Positions 25,445 through 34,741 of a stretch of DNA of 64,000 bases are shown piece after piece. This DNA is from JAPPLB01 sp965206655. GTDB taxonomy: Bacteria; Acidobacteriota; Terriglobia; Bryobacterales; UBA6623. Below the pieces are notes generated by a model that had not been told where the DNA came from, did not search any database, and saw only the letters and a list, made by a program, of their open reading frames with translations. The stretch covers positions 305,497-369,496 of the forward strand of contig CBDBKC010000033.1 in NCBI GenBank assembly GCA_965206655.1, read 5' to 3'. A program made the translations under genes and the position numbers. Every line of letters begins with the position of its first letter. Within the stretch, counting starts at the first letter, position 1.

Positions 25445-26588
25445 ACCCGTTTTTGGCGTGCTTCTCGTAACCGGGAAGATGACTCATCAGGAAAATTACG
25501 GCGCCGGCTTTCGGGCCGATCCGCGCGCCAAGGTTGTCGGGCTCACCGACGAGACCGGGGTCGATGAACGCCGGCAGCGACTCAACCGTGAACTTGCCCG
25601 GGACATGGACATCCCTTTCTTTCGTGATTTGAGAGAGGCCCTCAATCGGCCCGACGTCCATTCGGTCTGCGTGTGTTCGGAGTTCGAGCGCCGCGCCCGC
25701 GTGTCTCAAGTCTGCGCCGAGGCAGGGAAGCATCTCTATGTCGACAAGCCCATGGCGACGAACATGGCCGAGGCTGATCGACTGGTCGCAACGGTCGAGC
25801 AAGGTGGTCTGCGAGGGCAGATGTTCACGCAGGTCGGCTTGCCCTATGCGAGGCGGCTGAAAGGAATCGTCGATTCGGGCGAGCTCGGCGAGGTCCGTTC
25901 AATCCACTGCGATCTGATGTTCTCAAAGGGTTTCACCGGCGGTGCTCCGCTCGACAAGCCGCGCCAGGAACACTATCCGCCGCGCCGCTTCACCTTCCCC
26001 GACGCGAAACGTGAAATCTGGACGACAGCCGTCTACTCATTGACCTTGATCCGCTGGCTTCTCGGAGGCCCGCGTTTTCAAAGCGTATACGCCACCAGCG
26101 CAAATTACTTCTTCGAAGAGCACTATAAGCGCGACGTTGAGGACTTCGGCACCCTGGCTCTCAATCTCGATGGAGGTATCACCGCCTCATTGATCGCCGG
26201 GCGGATTGGCTGGTTTAGCCACCGTGGCTCGGGCCCCAACTTCACCCGCATCATCGGCACGAAACGAAGCCTGCTACTCGACGCGCACAGCCCCCGTTTT
26301 GAGATTACGGCCGAGACCTCATGGGCGCCGCCTGAGAAGGACCCGCTCGACCCGATGGGTTTCTGGTCGAGCACGATGGCGCGCGGTAAGGCCCAGCCCA
26401 AACCTTACTGGCACGAGCCCGCGACCGTTGCCGGCCAATCCGATCAATCGCTCTTCCTTGACTGCCTCGAGCAAGAGAAAGAGGCGGAAGTCACACTCGA
26501 TGACGCCGCGCAGGCTTCCGAAGCGATGCTTGCCGCCTATCAATCCGCCGCCGGCGGCAAAGTCGTACCTCTCCCCTTGCCTCGATGA
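25428..26588 (+). CDS. Gfo/Idh/MocA family oxidoreductase
   Basis: This 386-residue NAD(P)-dependent sugar or cyclitol oxidoreductase has an N-terminal Rossmann domain (FGVLLVTGKMTHQENYG) whose glycine pattern is less canonical than GxGxxG. Next is the conserved cofactor/catalytic motif AGKHLYVDKPMATNMAEADR (K of DKP), and then the substrate domain (SGELGEVRSIHCDLMFSKG, RIIGTKRSLLL). The ATG at 25428 is used; a GTG three codons later is possible. The gene overlaps both neighbours: the small Gfo/Idh-like protein upstream by 17 bases, and the SGNH gene downstream by the ATGA arrangement. The substrate is unknown. Confidence 0.85.
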   Translation: MASVAKPVFGVLLVTGKMTHQENYGAGFRADPRAKVVGLTDETGVDERRQRLNRELARDMDIPFFRDLREALNRPDVHSVCVCSEFERRARVSQVCAEAGKHLYVDKPMATNMAEADRLVATVEQGGLRGQMFTQVGLPYARRLKGIVDSGELGEVRSIHCDLMFSKGFTGGAPLDKPRQEHYPPRRFTFPDAKREIWTTAVYSLTLIRWLLGGPRFQSVYATSANYFFEEHYKRDVEDFGTLALNLDGGITASLIAGRIGWFSHRGSGPNFTRIIGTKRSLLLDAHSPRFEITAETSWAPPEKDPLDPMGFWSSTMARGKAQPKPYWHEPATVAGQSDQSLFLDCLEQEKEAEVTLDDAAQASEAMLAAYQSAAGGKVVPLPLPR

Positions 26589-28120
26589 CGGTAGGCGGCC
26601 CTCCGACCGCTGCCGCGGGCGGCCTGTGGCGTTGGGGGCCTGTGCTGTTCCCTCTGTCGGCGCTGGCTTGGGCCGCCTCATTCACGCGCCTCTCGCCGAC
26701 GCTCGGCATTCGCGACATCACGCTACTGATCGGATGCTCGCTGTGGCTTCTCGCGAGTCTATGGGTCTGTGCGGGCCCAGCCCACGAGAATCTCGTTGGG
26801 AATCTCACGAAGGTGCGAGGCCCGCGATTGACCGCCGCGGCTGTCGTTTCACTGCTCGCAATTTCGGTCTTCGCCATGAGACCCGTAGCATTCAACTGGC
26901 TACCGGTCGTATTCGCCTTTTTGCACGCTGCCTTTTCAACAAAAAAGCCGCGGTCAACGCTTATCTCACTCGTGGCGGTCCCTACCCTCACTCTCTTGTT
27001 GTTGGACGGGATCTTCGCCGCCATCCGGAATAGTCCGGTCCTGGCTTATTCCGCCGCCCTTAAGCCGCTGGCCCGATATCTCTATTCGCTTGATTGGACG
27101 ACGGTCCATCTGCTTCCTGAATGCGGCGAGTACGATCCCGAGCTTACCTACCGGCTGCGCCCCGGTACATGCATCTTTTCCGAACTCGAATTCAGTACGA
27201 GCTACGAGATCAACTCGCTGGGTGTTCGCGATGACGAACAATCGCTGGAAGCCCCTGAGATCGTTGTCCTCGGTGATTCCTTCGCCATGGGCTGGGGTGT
27301 CGAGCAGGATGAAGCCTTCCCCAGTGTTCTGGAAGAGCGGTTGGGCCGGAAAGTTCTGAACACGGCCGTTTCTTCTTACGCCACCGCGCGCGAGTTTGGA
27401 ATGTTGGAACGAATCGACCTGAGCCACGCGCGTTATTTGATCGTTCAGTATGCGAGCAATGACTTCGAGGAGAACCACCTCTACGCCGTTCGAGACAACC
27501 GCATCCCGAGACGCGATGCCGATTGGTATGAGCGCCAAGTCGCCGACCACACCCGCAATCGCTCGTATCGCGTCGGGAAATACGTCTACGAAGTTTACCG
27601 GGCCTGGGTAGGTACGCCGCTGGCGATTCGTTTGTATCGCAATGGCTGGCCCCTTCCCCGGCGTGAAGAATTCCCGGGCTTGCCGAACCTTGCGTACGGA
27701 ACCACGGAGCGAACGCAACCCACGTCATCCCACGCCCGCCTGCTGCCGGTTAGCAATTCCCCTTCCGGGCCGGCAGCCCTTCGCGAGGAGGTTGACGCAT
27801 TCCTCAACGTGCTCGCCACTTCGCCGGTCGATTTATCCGCGTTGCAGGTGATCGTGCTCTCTTTCGATTTTGACCGCCGGCGACCTAGACCCTTTATCGC
27901 GGAGCTAACCAAAGCTATCACGCGCCATCCCCAGCTTCAGACCAGGAACAATCTCCATCTGCTCGACATCATGCCCCGGCTGGGTCGCGAAGATTACCTT
28001 ACGATCGACTCGCATCTCACCCCTCAAGGTCACTCAAAAGTCGCCGACAGCCTGCTCCCATTCATCCAGCGCATCGAGAACAACGAGTTGGCCCGGATGG
28101 TGGAACCGGCGCCATGGTAA
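26585..28120 (+). CDS. Membrane-anchored SGNH/GDSL hydrolase
   Basis: This 511-residue protein has about four N-terminal membrane segments (residues ~15-35, 45-63, 82-100, 118-140) followed by an extracytoplasmic SGNH hydrolase domain. Block I is VVLGDSFAMGWGV (near residue 235), block III is VQYASNDFEEN and block V is TIDSHLTPQGHSKVAD with the D-x-x-H pair. Such domains remove or transfer O-acyl groups on carbohydrates. The ATGA overlap with the Gfo/Idh gene shows translational coupling. Together they suggest modification of an envelope sugar (inference). Confidence 0.82.
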   Translation: MTVGGPPTAAAGGLWRWGPVLFPLSALAWAASFTRLSPTLGIRDITLLIGCSLWLLASLWVCAGPAHENLVGNLTKVRGPRLTAAAVVSLLAISVFAMRPVAFNWLPVVFAFLHAAFSTKKPRSTLISLVAVPTLTLLLLDGIFAAIRNSPVLAYSAALKPLARYLYSLDWTTVHLLPECGEYDPELTYRLRPGTCIFSELEFSTSYEINSLGVRDDEQSLEAPEIVVLGDSFAMGWGVEQDEAFPSVLEERLGRKVLNTAVSSYATAREFGMLERIDLSHARYLIVQYASNDFEENHLYAVRDNRIPRRDADWYERQVADHTRNRSYRVGKYVYEVYRAWVGTPLAIRLYRNGWPLPRREEFPGLPNLAYGTTERTQPTSSHARLLPVSNSPSGPAALREEVDAFLNVLATSPVDLSALQVIVLSFDFDRRRPRPFIAELTKAITRHPQLQTRNNLHLLDIMPRLGREDYLTIDSHLTPQGHSKVADSLLPFIQRIENNELARMVEPAPW

Positions 28121-28169
28121 TCTGACAGCAGCCTAAACCGGACATCACGTCCTCCGGAGGAACCTATTC

Positions 28170-29063
28170 ATGTCAATCGAAAGACGTCAGTTTCTTCGCC
28201 ACGGAATCGCCGCCGGCGCTGCCATGGCCGCCGGCCTCGGACGACACCAGGCCCAAGGCGCAACGCTTCCCCGCCGCCACGCTAATGATGCCATTGAGCT
28301 AGGGCCCGATAAGGTCAAACTCTCGCGGCTCGCCATGGGGACCGGGACGAGCGGCTTTGGCGGATCGTCGAACCAAACGCGTCAGCTCGGCGTCAAGGGT
28401 ATCGCCGACCTTCTCTGGTTCGGCTACGACAACGGCGTCACTTTCTGGGATTCCGCCGACCAGTACGGCAGCCACCCACATCTGAAGGCCGGGCTCAGCA
28501 ACGTTCCTCGTGAGAAGGTCGCCATTATGACCAAGACTCACGCCAAGACGTCGGACGAGATGAAGCGCGATCTCGACCGTTTCAAGAAGGAGATCGGCAC
28601 CGACTACATCGACATCGTCCTGCTCCACGCCGTGCGTGAAGGTGACTGGTCCGAGCAGCGCAAAGGCGCTATGGACTACCTTTCCGAGATGCGCGAAAAG
28701 GGAGTCGTCAAGACCCACGGCGTCTCCTGCCACTCACTGCCCGCGCTGAAGACGGCGGCGAAAACTCCTTGGGTCCACGTCGATCTGGCGCGAATCAACC
28801 CCATGGGCGTCGCCATGGACGCAGACCCGGCCACCGTCAAGGAAGTCCTGCGCGAGATGAAGCGCAACGGCAAAGGCATCATCGGCATGAAGATTCTGGG
28901 CGAAGGTAAGATGCGGAACCGCGTCGATGAAATGCTGGCTCATGCGCTCGCGATGGAGTTCGTCGACGTCTTCACCATCGGAGCCGAGAACGCGCACGAG
29001 CTCGGCGATCTGATCCGCCGCATCCCCGAAGCCTCGCAGCGCGGCTGGCCGGTTGCGGCCTAA
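28170..29063 (+). CDS. Tat-exported aldo/keto reductase
   Basis: This 297-residue protein has a twin-arginine signal at the N-terminus (ERRQFLRHGIAAGAAMAAG) and a TIM-barrel aldo/keto reductase domain: ALGPDKV-like start (ELGPDKVKLSRLAMGTGTSG), FWDSADQYGSHPHLKAGLSN with the catalytic D and Y, VAIMTKTHA with the catalytic K, and TDYIDIVLLHAV with the catalytic H. It has GGAGGAACC before the ATG. Export of an NADP-dependent fold is unusual but recurrent in Acidobacteria; Tat export allows a folded, cofactor-loaded enzyme. The substrate is unknown. Confidence 0.88.
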   Translation: MSIERRQFLRHGIAAGAAMAAGLGRHQAQGATLPRRHANDAIELGPDKVKLSRLAMGTGTSGFGGSSNQTRQLGVKGIADLLWFGYDNGVTFWDSADQYGSHPHLKAGLSNVPREKVAIMTKTHAKTSDEMKRDLDRFKKEIGTDYIDIVLLHAVREGDWSEQRKGAMDYLSEMREKGVVKTHGVSCHSLPALKTAAKTPWVHVDLARINPMGVAMDADPATVKEVLREMKRNGKGIIGMKILGEGKMRNRVDEMLAHALAMEFVDVFTIGAENAHELGDLIRRIPEASQRGWPVAA

Positions 29064-29117
29064 AGCGGCCCATCTTTAACCACAGGCGAGCCAACGGCCA
29101 CGGTCTTACTTTCTGAA

Positions 29118-29843
29118 ATGTCTTCCCAGAGACTTCTCTCCGACAAAGACATCTCCGCCCGCGAGCGCCTGATCTTCGCGCTCGATGTTCCTACGACCGA
29201 TGACGCTCGCCGGCTCGTCGAACGTCTGGGCGACTCGGTTCAGTTCTATAAACTCGGCCTCGAACTCTTCATGGCCGGTGGCTACTTCGAGTTCGTCGAC
29301 GACCTCATCGCCCAGGGCAAGAAAGTCTTCGTCGACCTCAAGTTCTTCGACGTGCCGGAGACTGTCAAACGCGCCGTCGCACGACTCAATGGCCGGGGCG
29401 TCTACTTTGCCACCGCACATGGGAACGACAACATTCTGGAAGCAGCCTGTTCGGAAAAAGGGGACGTGAAGATCCTCGCCGTGACCGTCCTCACGAGCCT
29501 TGATGAAGGAGACCTGCGTGATCTCGGGTTCCAGTGCAGCCCGAAGGAACTCGTGTTGTCGCGCGCCAAGCGGGCCCTTGCGGTCGGCTGCGACGGTGTT
29601 GTCTCCTCCGGTCTCGAAGCCCCCGAGCTCCGGGGTAGCTTGGGAGAGAACTTCCTCGTCGTCATTCCCGGTATCCGCCCCGTCGCCAACGTTGACGATC
29701 AGAAACGTACTGTCAATGTCGAACAAGCCTTCCGCAACGGCGCCGACTACATCGTCGTCGGACGCCCCATCAAAGCCGCCCCCGACCCTCGCGAAGCCGC
29801 CGAGGCTATCCAGCGCACGATAGCGGGCGTTTTCGGTGAGTGA
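29118..29843 (+). CDS. pyrF: Orotidine 5'-phosphate decarboxylase
   Basis: PyrF converts OMP to UMP, the last step of de novo pyrimidine synthesis. The 241-residue product has the catalytic D-x-K-x-x-D in FVDLKFFDVPETV (D73, K75, D78), the substrate-binding start LIFALDVPT, the VTVLTSLDE segment, and the phosphate-gripping end VVIPGIRPV plus DYIVVGRPI. The length is normal. The other late pyrimidine gene, pyrE, is 7.4 kb away at 37202, so the two are not in one operon. The ATG at 29118 lacks a strong ribosome site. Confidence 0.97.
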   Translation: MSSQRLLSDKDISARERLIFALDVPTTDDARRLVERLGDSVQFYKLGLELFMAGGYFEFVDDLIAQGKKVFVDLKFFDVPETVKRAVARLNGRGVYFATAHGNDNILEAACSEKGDVKILAVTVLTSLDEGDLRDLGFQCSPKELVLSRAKRALAVGCDGVVSSGLEAPELRGSLGENFLVVIPGIRPVANVDDQKRTVNVEQAFRNGADYIVVGRPIKAAPDPREAAEAIQRTIAGVFGE

Positions 29844-29852
29844 GGCCGTAGC

Positions 29853-30410
29853 CTACGAGCGCTCCGCGGCCACGACGAACTCTTCCACCTTCCGATAGAC
29901 CGCCCCGCTCGGTCTCAGCTCGCTCTGGAAGAGCACAAAGCGATCAGTCCGCACCGGGCCGAACTCCTTTTGACCGTCGTCGATCGCACGTTTCAGGTCA
30001 GCCGGGCGGATTCTCTTCTTCACGCGCCCTAGCGTGATATGCGGCTTGAACGCGCGGCGCTCTCGCTCCACTCCCAGCACCGCCAACGCCTGGTCTACAC
30101 TCGCCGCCAACTCGGGCAGGTCCTCTCCGTGACGCGCACCCGCCCAGAACACCCGCGGCGACCGCCTACTCGGCAGCACGCCCAAGCCTTCGACCGCGAA
30201 CTGAATCGGCCCGGCCCACTTTACTCTCCGAAGAGCCGAAACGACTTCGCCGCGGCGCTCATCAGGCCACTCTCCGATGAACTTCAGTGTCAGGTGCCAG
30301 TTCTCGACTGGAACCCAGCGCAGCGGAAGCTGGGGGCGCAACCTATCGACCGCCACGCGCAGTGCTTCCCGCACTTTCTCCGTCAGCTCAATCGCCACGA
30401 ATAGCCGCAT
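29853..30410 (-). CDS. thpR: RNA 2',3'-cyclic phosphodiesterase (2H family)
   Basis: This 185-residue enzyme opens 2',3'-cyclic phosphates on RNA ends. The two 2H catalytic motifs H-x-T-L are visible: WHLTLKFIGEWPDERR (H39) and FKPHITLGRVKK (H124). The N-terminus MRLFVAIELTEKVREAL is typical of the family and fixes the start at 30410; the open frame upstream encodes nothing conserved. It is convergent with pyrF, stops 10 bases apart. Confidence 0.93.
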   Translation of the reverse strand: MRLFVAIELTEKVREALRVAVDRLRPQLPLRWVPVENWHLTLKFIGEWPDERRGEVVSALRRVKWAGPIQFAVEGLGVLPSRRSPRVFWAGARHGEDLPELAASVDQALAVLGVERERRAFKPHITLGRVKKRIRPADLKRAIDDGQKEFGPVRTDRFVLFQSELRPSGAVYRKVEEFVVAAERS

Positions 30411-30586
30411 CCGTTTGACACCCTCACTTTTGGGGGCTGTGAAGAAATGGGGACTCCACCAATCGCCACCCCTTTCGTTCTCTGCTCGCAGCTCTTTTGA
30501 AGCGACCTTTTCGCGGCCCTCTGGTGAGCGGAACGCAAAGTCCCCTGCGACTCGAAGCTTGGCATTGACTCCACCGAATCGCAACC

Positions 30587-31660
30587 GTGGTACAAGAAGG
30601 CGTGACCCGACGCAACTTCCTCCGCACAACCTCGTTCGCCGCCTCGCTTGCCGTACCGGCACTGCCGGTCCTGTCGCAAGAAGATGCAAACCGGCTCGGC
30701 ATCGGTTCGTCTTCCTACGGCATCCGCTTCGGCCATGAGCGCCGCAACCCGGCCCCGCAACCTCTCTCCAACCCCTTTCATTTCCTGGAGTACTGCCGGT
30801 CCATCGGCGCCGGTGGCATCCAAACCAATCTCGGCGCCCTTGACTCCTCCGCGCAGCGCAAGTTGCGTCACACCGCTGAACGCCATGGCATGTTCATCGA
30901 AGCGTCGCTCCGTCTGCCCGGCGAGAAGTCCGGCCTCGGCGCCTTCAAGCAGGCCGTTCGCATCGCGAAAAACGCCGGCGTCACCGTCATCCGCTCTGTC
31001 ATGCTCGGCGGCCGCCGCTATGAGACGTTCGACAGCTACGAAGCTTTCGAGGATTTCGCTGACCAATCCTGGACGTCCCTCACCCTCGCCGAGCCCATCC
31101 TCCGCAACAATCGCATGTACTTGGCGCTTGAGAACCACAAGGACTGGCGCATTGACGAGATGCTGGCGCTCCTCAAACGCATCAGCAGCGAGTTTGTCGG
31201 CGTCTGTGTCGATACCGGCAACAACATCGCGTTGCTCGATGACCCGTTGGCACTCGCTCAAGCCCTCGCTCCCTACGCCAAGTCCGTGCATCTCAAGGAC
31301 ATGGCCGTCGAAGAATACGATGAGGGCTTTCTGTTATCCGAAGTCCCGCTGGGCGAGGGTTACCTCGACATTCCGCGAATCGTCAACATCCTGGGCGCCG
31401 CCCGAGCGGACCAGCGCTTCAGCCTGGAAATGATCACACGCGATCCGCTCAAGATCCCCTGCCTGACCGAAGAGTATTGGTCCACCTTCCCGCAACTCCC
31501 GGGCGCCGACCTGGCTCGTACTTTGGCCGCGGTTCGAAAGAACAAACCCGCCAAGCCCCTCCCACGGGTCAGCCACCTAAGCATCACCGAACGCTTGAAG
31601 ATCGAGGATGAGAACGTCAAAAAATGTCTTGCCTACGCCCGTGACCACTTGAATCTCTAA
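30587..31660 (+). CDS. Exported sugar phosphate isomerase/epimerase-like TIM barrel
   Basis: This 357-residue protein of the xylose-isomerase-like (AP endonuclease family 2) fold has a twin-arginine signal (TRRNFLRTTSFAASLAVPAL). Metal-binding positions fit the family: LALENHKDWRIDEML (Glu), VGVCVDTGNNIALLDDP (Asp) and KSVHLKDMAVEEYDEGFLL (His, Asp). A late glutamate is in FSLEMITRDPLK. Bryobacterales have many such exported barrels, presumably acting on plant or microbial sugars. The start is GTG at 30587; the GTG at 30602 (MTRRNFLRT) is an equally good candidate. Confidence 0.85.
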   Translation: MVQEGVTRRNFLRTTSFAASLAVPALPVLSQEDANRLGIGSSSYGIRFGHERRNPAPQPLSNPFHFLEYCRSIGAGGIQTNLGALDSSAQRKLRHTAERHGMFIEASLRLPGEKSGLGAFKQAVRIAKNAGVTVIRSVMLGGRRYETFDSYEAFEDFADQSWTSLTLAEPILRNNRMYLALENHKDWRIDEMLALLKRISSEFVGVCVDTGNNIALLDDPLALAQALAPYAKSVHLKDMAVEEYDEGFLLSEVPLGEGYLDIPRIVNILGAARADQRFSLEMITRDPLKIPCLTEEYWSTFPQLPGADLARTLAAVRKNKPAKPLPRVSHLSITERLKIEDENVKKCLAYARDHLNL

Positions 31661-31721
31661 GACCTTCGTCCACCGCACCCGCCGGTCTGCCATAATAGGG
31701 CCAGTTTCATACCCACACGGC

Positions 31722-32195
31722 ATGACCCGTAGGAATATCATCTTCCTCGCGGCCGTTCCGTTAGCGAATGTCATTTCGCCGGCCCTGCTGGCAGGCATCC
31801 CCAGCAAAAAAGCAGTGTATCGAGGCGGCACCCTCGCGGCGCCCCAGCCATCGACAAAGGGAGAGGTGCATGTCACCGAGCCCGCCGAGTTTATCTTCGA
31901 TTACCGCGCGGGTCAGCTACGCGTCCCCTACGCCCGTATCAACGTTATCGAGTACGGACAGAAAGCCGGCCGCCGTCTCGGCCTCGCCGTGGTCCTGTCC
32001 CCCGCGTTTCTGCTTTCGCGTAAGCGCAAGCATTACCTGACGATCAACTACCTCGACACCGACGGCGCGCAGCAGGCCGCTGTCTTCGAGTTGGGGAAAA
32101 AGATCGTTCGTACCACACTGGCCGGACTCGAAGCCCGCACCGGACTCCGCATCGAGTACCAGGACGAGCAAGCCCGCAAAGCCAGCAAACGATAA
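31722..32195 (+). CDS. Conserved acidobacterial secreted protein of unknown function
   Basis: This 157-residue protein has an N-terminal signal-like segment (NIIFLAAVPLANVISPALLA). The body includes AVYRGGTLAAPQ, NVIEYGQKAGRRLGLAVVLS and SRKRKHYLTINYLDTDGAQQ. This pattern I recall as recurrent in acidobacterial genomes without an assigned role. A short hydrophobic stretch (LGLAVVLSPAFLLS) may associate with the membrane. No catalytic motif is visible. The next gene, 28 bases on, is also secreted and unknown, so the two may be co-transcribed. Confidence 0.65.
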   Translation: MTRRNIIFLAAVPLANVISPALLAGIPSKKAVYRGGTLAAPQPSTKGEVHVTEPAEFIFDYRAGQLRVPYARINVIEYGQKAGRRLGLAVVLSPAFLLSRKRKHYLTINYLDTDGAQQAAVFELGKKIVRTTLAGLEARTGLRIEYQDEQARKASKR

Positions 32196-32223
32196 CCGTA
32201 CCCGCCATGCACAAGGTGTAACC

Positions 32224-32814
32224 GTGACCCTCAACCGCCACCTCCTCATTTATCTCCTCGTCGGATGTACGCTCGCACTCGCCGAAAACCCCGCGTCCCT
32301 CCAGCAAGCACAGCGCGTCAAACTCGGCAGCGTGCGAACCGTATACGTCGATGAGCTCAACGGCTCGTACGGCAGCGCCCAAATCCGCGACATGCTGATC
32401 GGTACCCTGCATCGCTCCGCCGTGTTCGTGATCACCGAAGACGCCGAGCACGCCGACGCTTTTCTGCGGGGCTCGGCCGAAGACCTCGTCTTCTTCGAAT
32501 CCTATAGCAGCCGCGAAGGCCTGAACGTCCGAGGTTCTCTTTCGCAAAGCCGCCGTGAAACAGGGGAATCGAAGTTCGATTCAAACTCGTTTGGGATCGG
32601 CGACTCGGAAGCAACCAACCGCCGCGAACAAAAACACGAGGCCATGGCCGCCGTAAGGCTCGTCCTCCGCGACGGTGAGGTCATCTGGTCGACAACGCAA
32701 GAGAGCAGCGGAGCAAAATACCGCGGCCCCGCTTCCGACGTCGCCGAAAAAGTTACTCAGCAACTTGTCGCCGCTGTTCAGAGCGCCCGCAAAGCCGGCG
32801 CCATTCCGAAATAG
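32224..32814 (+). CDS. Secreted protein of unknown function
   Basis: This 196-residue protein starts at a GTG. The first ~20 residues (LNRHLLIYLLVGCTLALA) form a signal peptide. The fold pattern RTVYVDELNGSYGSAQIRDM, LHRSAVFVITEDAEHADAFL, VRLVLRDGEVIWSTTQ resembles the alpha/beta domain of FlgO/TolB-N-like lipoproteins (strand, helix, strand, with a late VxLVxxDGExxW motif). A similar module occurs inside the regulator encoded convergently at 32891-34741. No partner is obvious, and the assignment is tentative. Confidence 0.6.
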   Translation: MTLNRHLLIYLLVGCTLALAENPASLQQAQRVKLGSVRTVYVDELNGSYGSAQIRDMLIGTLHRSAVFVITEDAEHADAFLRGSAEDLVFFESYSSREGLNVRGSLSQSRRETGESKFDSNSFGIGDSEATNRREQKHEAMAAVRLVLRDGEVIWSTTQESSGAKYRGPASDVAEKVTQQLVAAVQSARKAGAIPK

Positions 32815-32890
32815 AAGGGTTAGGATTCCACCCGGTCCAGCCCCAAACAAACCCGACCCTCCCCATGTCAAGGAGCCCCTATGCACTACC

Positions 32891-34741
32891 CTAGTCGGAA
32901 AGGTTCATCTGTTCCAAGAGGGCCTGGAAATTCGGGTTCGAGCGCAACGGATCGAGGAGCGGATCTACACCCGCCATCATGTACTCGAAAGGCATCTCAC
33001 GCCCCCTATAGGACTTCTCCAGGCACTGAATCGCCTCCGCGTGCTCCCGCAATGCAACATGCAGCACTGCTTGCGAAAAGAACAGCCGATGATCGTTCTC
33101 TTTTTGGTGCTCGAAAAGCTCCCGCGCCTTGGCTTCTTCGCCCATGAACGCATAGGTGGCCGCTGTCAAAAGAGGATCTGACTTGAGTTCCGCGAGCGCT
33201 TCCTCATAGCGCTGCATGAACAGGTAGTTGCGGCCCAGGTACCTGCTCGTGAGTGGAAAGTCCGGGTTAATCTCCCGAGCGTGGCGAAAATACTCGATCG
33301 CCCGATCCGGTTGGCGAGCGTTGTAGAAGATCAACCCCGCATCATTGTTCACCGTGATCCCAAGCGGATCGAGCTCGACAGCGATCTCGATCTCTGTTGT
33401 GGCTTCCTCCAACCGTCCGGCGACGCAGAGCGACATGGCATAGAGGTGATGGCCGCCGGCATAGCCGGGGTTGAATTCGATAGCGCGTCGGAAGTCCCGC
33501 CGAGCGGCCGACACATCCTGGTCCAGAATCCGCACTTTCCCGAGTACGAGATGCGCCTCGGCAAGCGTAGGATCGATCTCCACTGCCTTCCGCGCCGCTT
33601 GTTCCACCCGCGGCCTTATCTCCCTGATCGGACGGCCCGCGAAGACAGCTTGAAAGGTGTAAACATCAGCTAATCCAGCGTGCGCGAGCGCCAAATGGGG
33701 GTCAGCCGCGATGGCCCGGCCAAAGTAGTTAATGGCTTTCTCTATTCCTTCCTTCGTTCTCTGGTTCGAGAAGTAGCGCCCCTTCAAATACAAGTTGTAC
33801 GCTTCAAGATTCTCGGTAGGGCGGCTGACAAGCCACCTCTCACCGGTGCCCGCCAGTTCGACTTTGAGGGCGTTGACAACCGCCCGCGAGATCTCCTCCT
33901 GGATGTCGAAAATGTCTCGCATGTCACGGTCGTAAGTCGTAGACCACAGGTGCGAGTCGTCGGCCACGTTGATGAGCTGCGGTGTGATCCGTAGCCGCTC
34001 ACCCTCCTTGCGGACGCTCCCCTCAAGTATGATTTCGACGTTGAGTTTCTGCCCGATCGCGCGAATGTCCAGGGGTTCTCCACCGAGGGCGTAGACAGAG
34101 GTTCTCGATGTCACACGCAATCCTTCTACATTGGCGAAGCCATTGATTAATTCCTCGGTTAACCCGTCGCTGAAATATTCCTCCTCCGGATCGGCGCCGA
34201 TATTGACGAACGGCAGAACCGCGATCGAAGTCTTTGTTCTCTCAATCGGAGGCAGCTCCACGCCGGATTGCTGACGCCAACCTAGGAAGACGCCGGCCAC
34301 GATCAGCGCCAATAGGGCCGCAGCGCTGGCGTATCGATAGAACAGACCCCTCGGCGTGAGCTCGGCGGCCGGCTTCTTATCAGGGCGAGCAGCCGTTCCG
34401 CTGACTCTCTCAACCTGTCCCAAAAATCGGTAGCCGCGCCGAGGGACGGTTTCCACGTAACGGGGGTTGTCGGCCGAATCGCCCAATGCCTGCCGGACCT
34501 TGCTGATGGCCGTGCCCAGGCTCTGGTCGAAATCCACGAAGGTATCGGCCGGCCAAAGCGTGGTGCGCAATTCCTCTCGCGTGACCACTCGACCCGGGTG
34601 TTCCAGCAGCAGAGTCAGCATCCGAAATGGCTGCTCCTGTAGCCTAACGTTGATACCGTTCCTGCGGAGTTCACCCCCCTCCAGGTCGACTTCAAACGTT
34701 CCGAAACGGACGATCTGCTCTGGTCTTGGCTCAGTCCCCAC
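32891..34741 (-). CDS. CadC-like winged-helix regulator with TPR repeats
   Basis: This 616-residue one-component regulator has an OmpR-type winged helix (GTFEVDLEGGELRRNG, VTREELRTTLWPADTFVDFD, YVETVPRRGYRF) for DNA binding. A single membrane segment follows (YASAAALLALIVAGVFLGW), then an adenylate-cyclase-associated/FlgO-like domain (SIAVLPFVNIGADPEEEYFS, LRVTSRTSVYAL, ILEGSVRKEGERLRITPQLI) and C-terminal TPR repeats (AIAADPHLALAHAGLADVYT, AIEFNPGYAGGHHLYAMSLC). It probably senses through the periplasmic TPR part (inference). The GTG at 34741 is preferred because AGAGGA lies 5 bases upstream; the frame is open to an ATG at 34879 but that extension has no conserved features. Confidence 0.85.
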   Translation of the reverse strand: MGTEPRPEQIVRFGTFEVDLEGGELRRNGINVRLQEQPFRMLTLLLEHPGRVVTREELRTTLWPADTFVDFDQSLGTAISKVRQALGDSADNPRYVETVPRRGYRFLGQVERVSGTAARPDKKPAAELTPRGLFYRYASAAALLALIVAGVFLGWRQQSGVELPPIERTKTSIAVLPFVNIGADPEEEYFSDGLTEELINGFANVEGLRVTSRTSVYALGGEPLDIRAIGQKLNVEIILEGSVRKEGERLRITPQLINVADDSHLWSTTYDRDMRDIFDIQEEISRAVVNALKVELAGTGERWLVSRPTENLEAYNLYLKGRYFSNQRTKEGIEKAINYFGRAIAADPHLALAHAGLADVYTFQAVFAGRPIREIRPRVEQAARKAVEIDPTLAEAHLVLGKVRILDQDVSAARRDFRRAIEFNPGYAGGHHLYAMSLCVAGRLEEATTEIEIAVELDPLGITVNNDAGLIFYNARQPDRAIEYFRHAREINPDFPLTSRYLGRNYLFMQRYEEALAELKSDPLLTAATYAFMGEEAKARELFEHQKENDHRLFFSQAVLHVALREHAEAIQCLEKSYRGREMPFEYMMAGVDPLLDPLRSNPNFQALLEQMNLSD

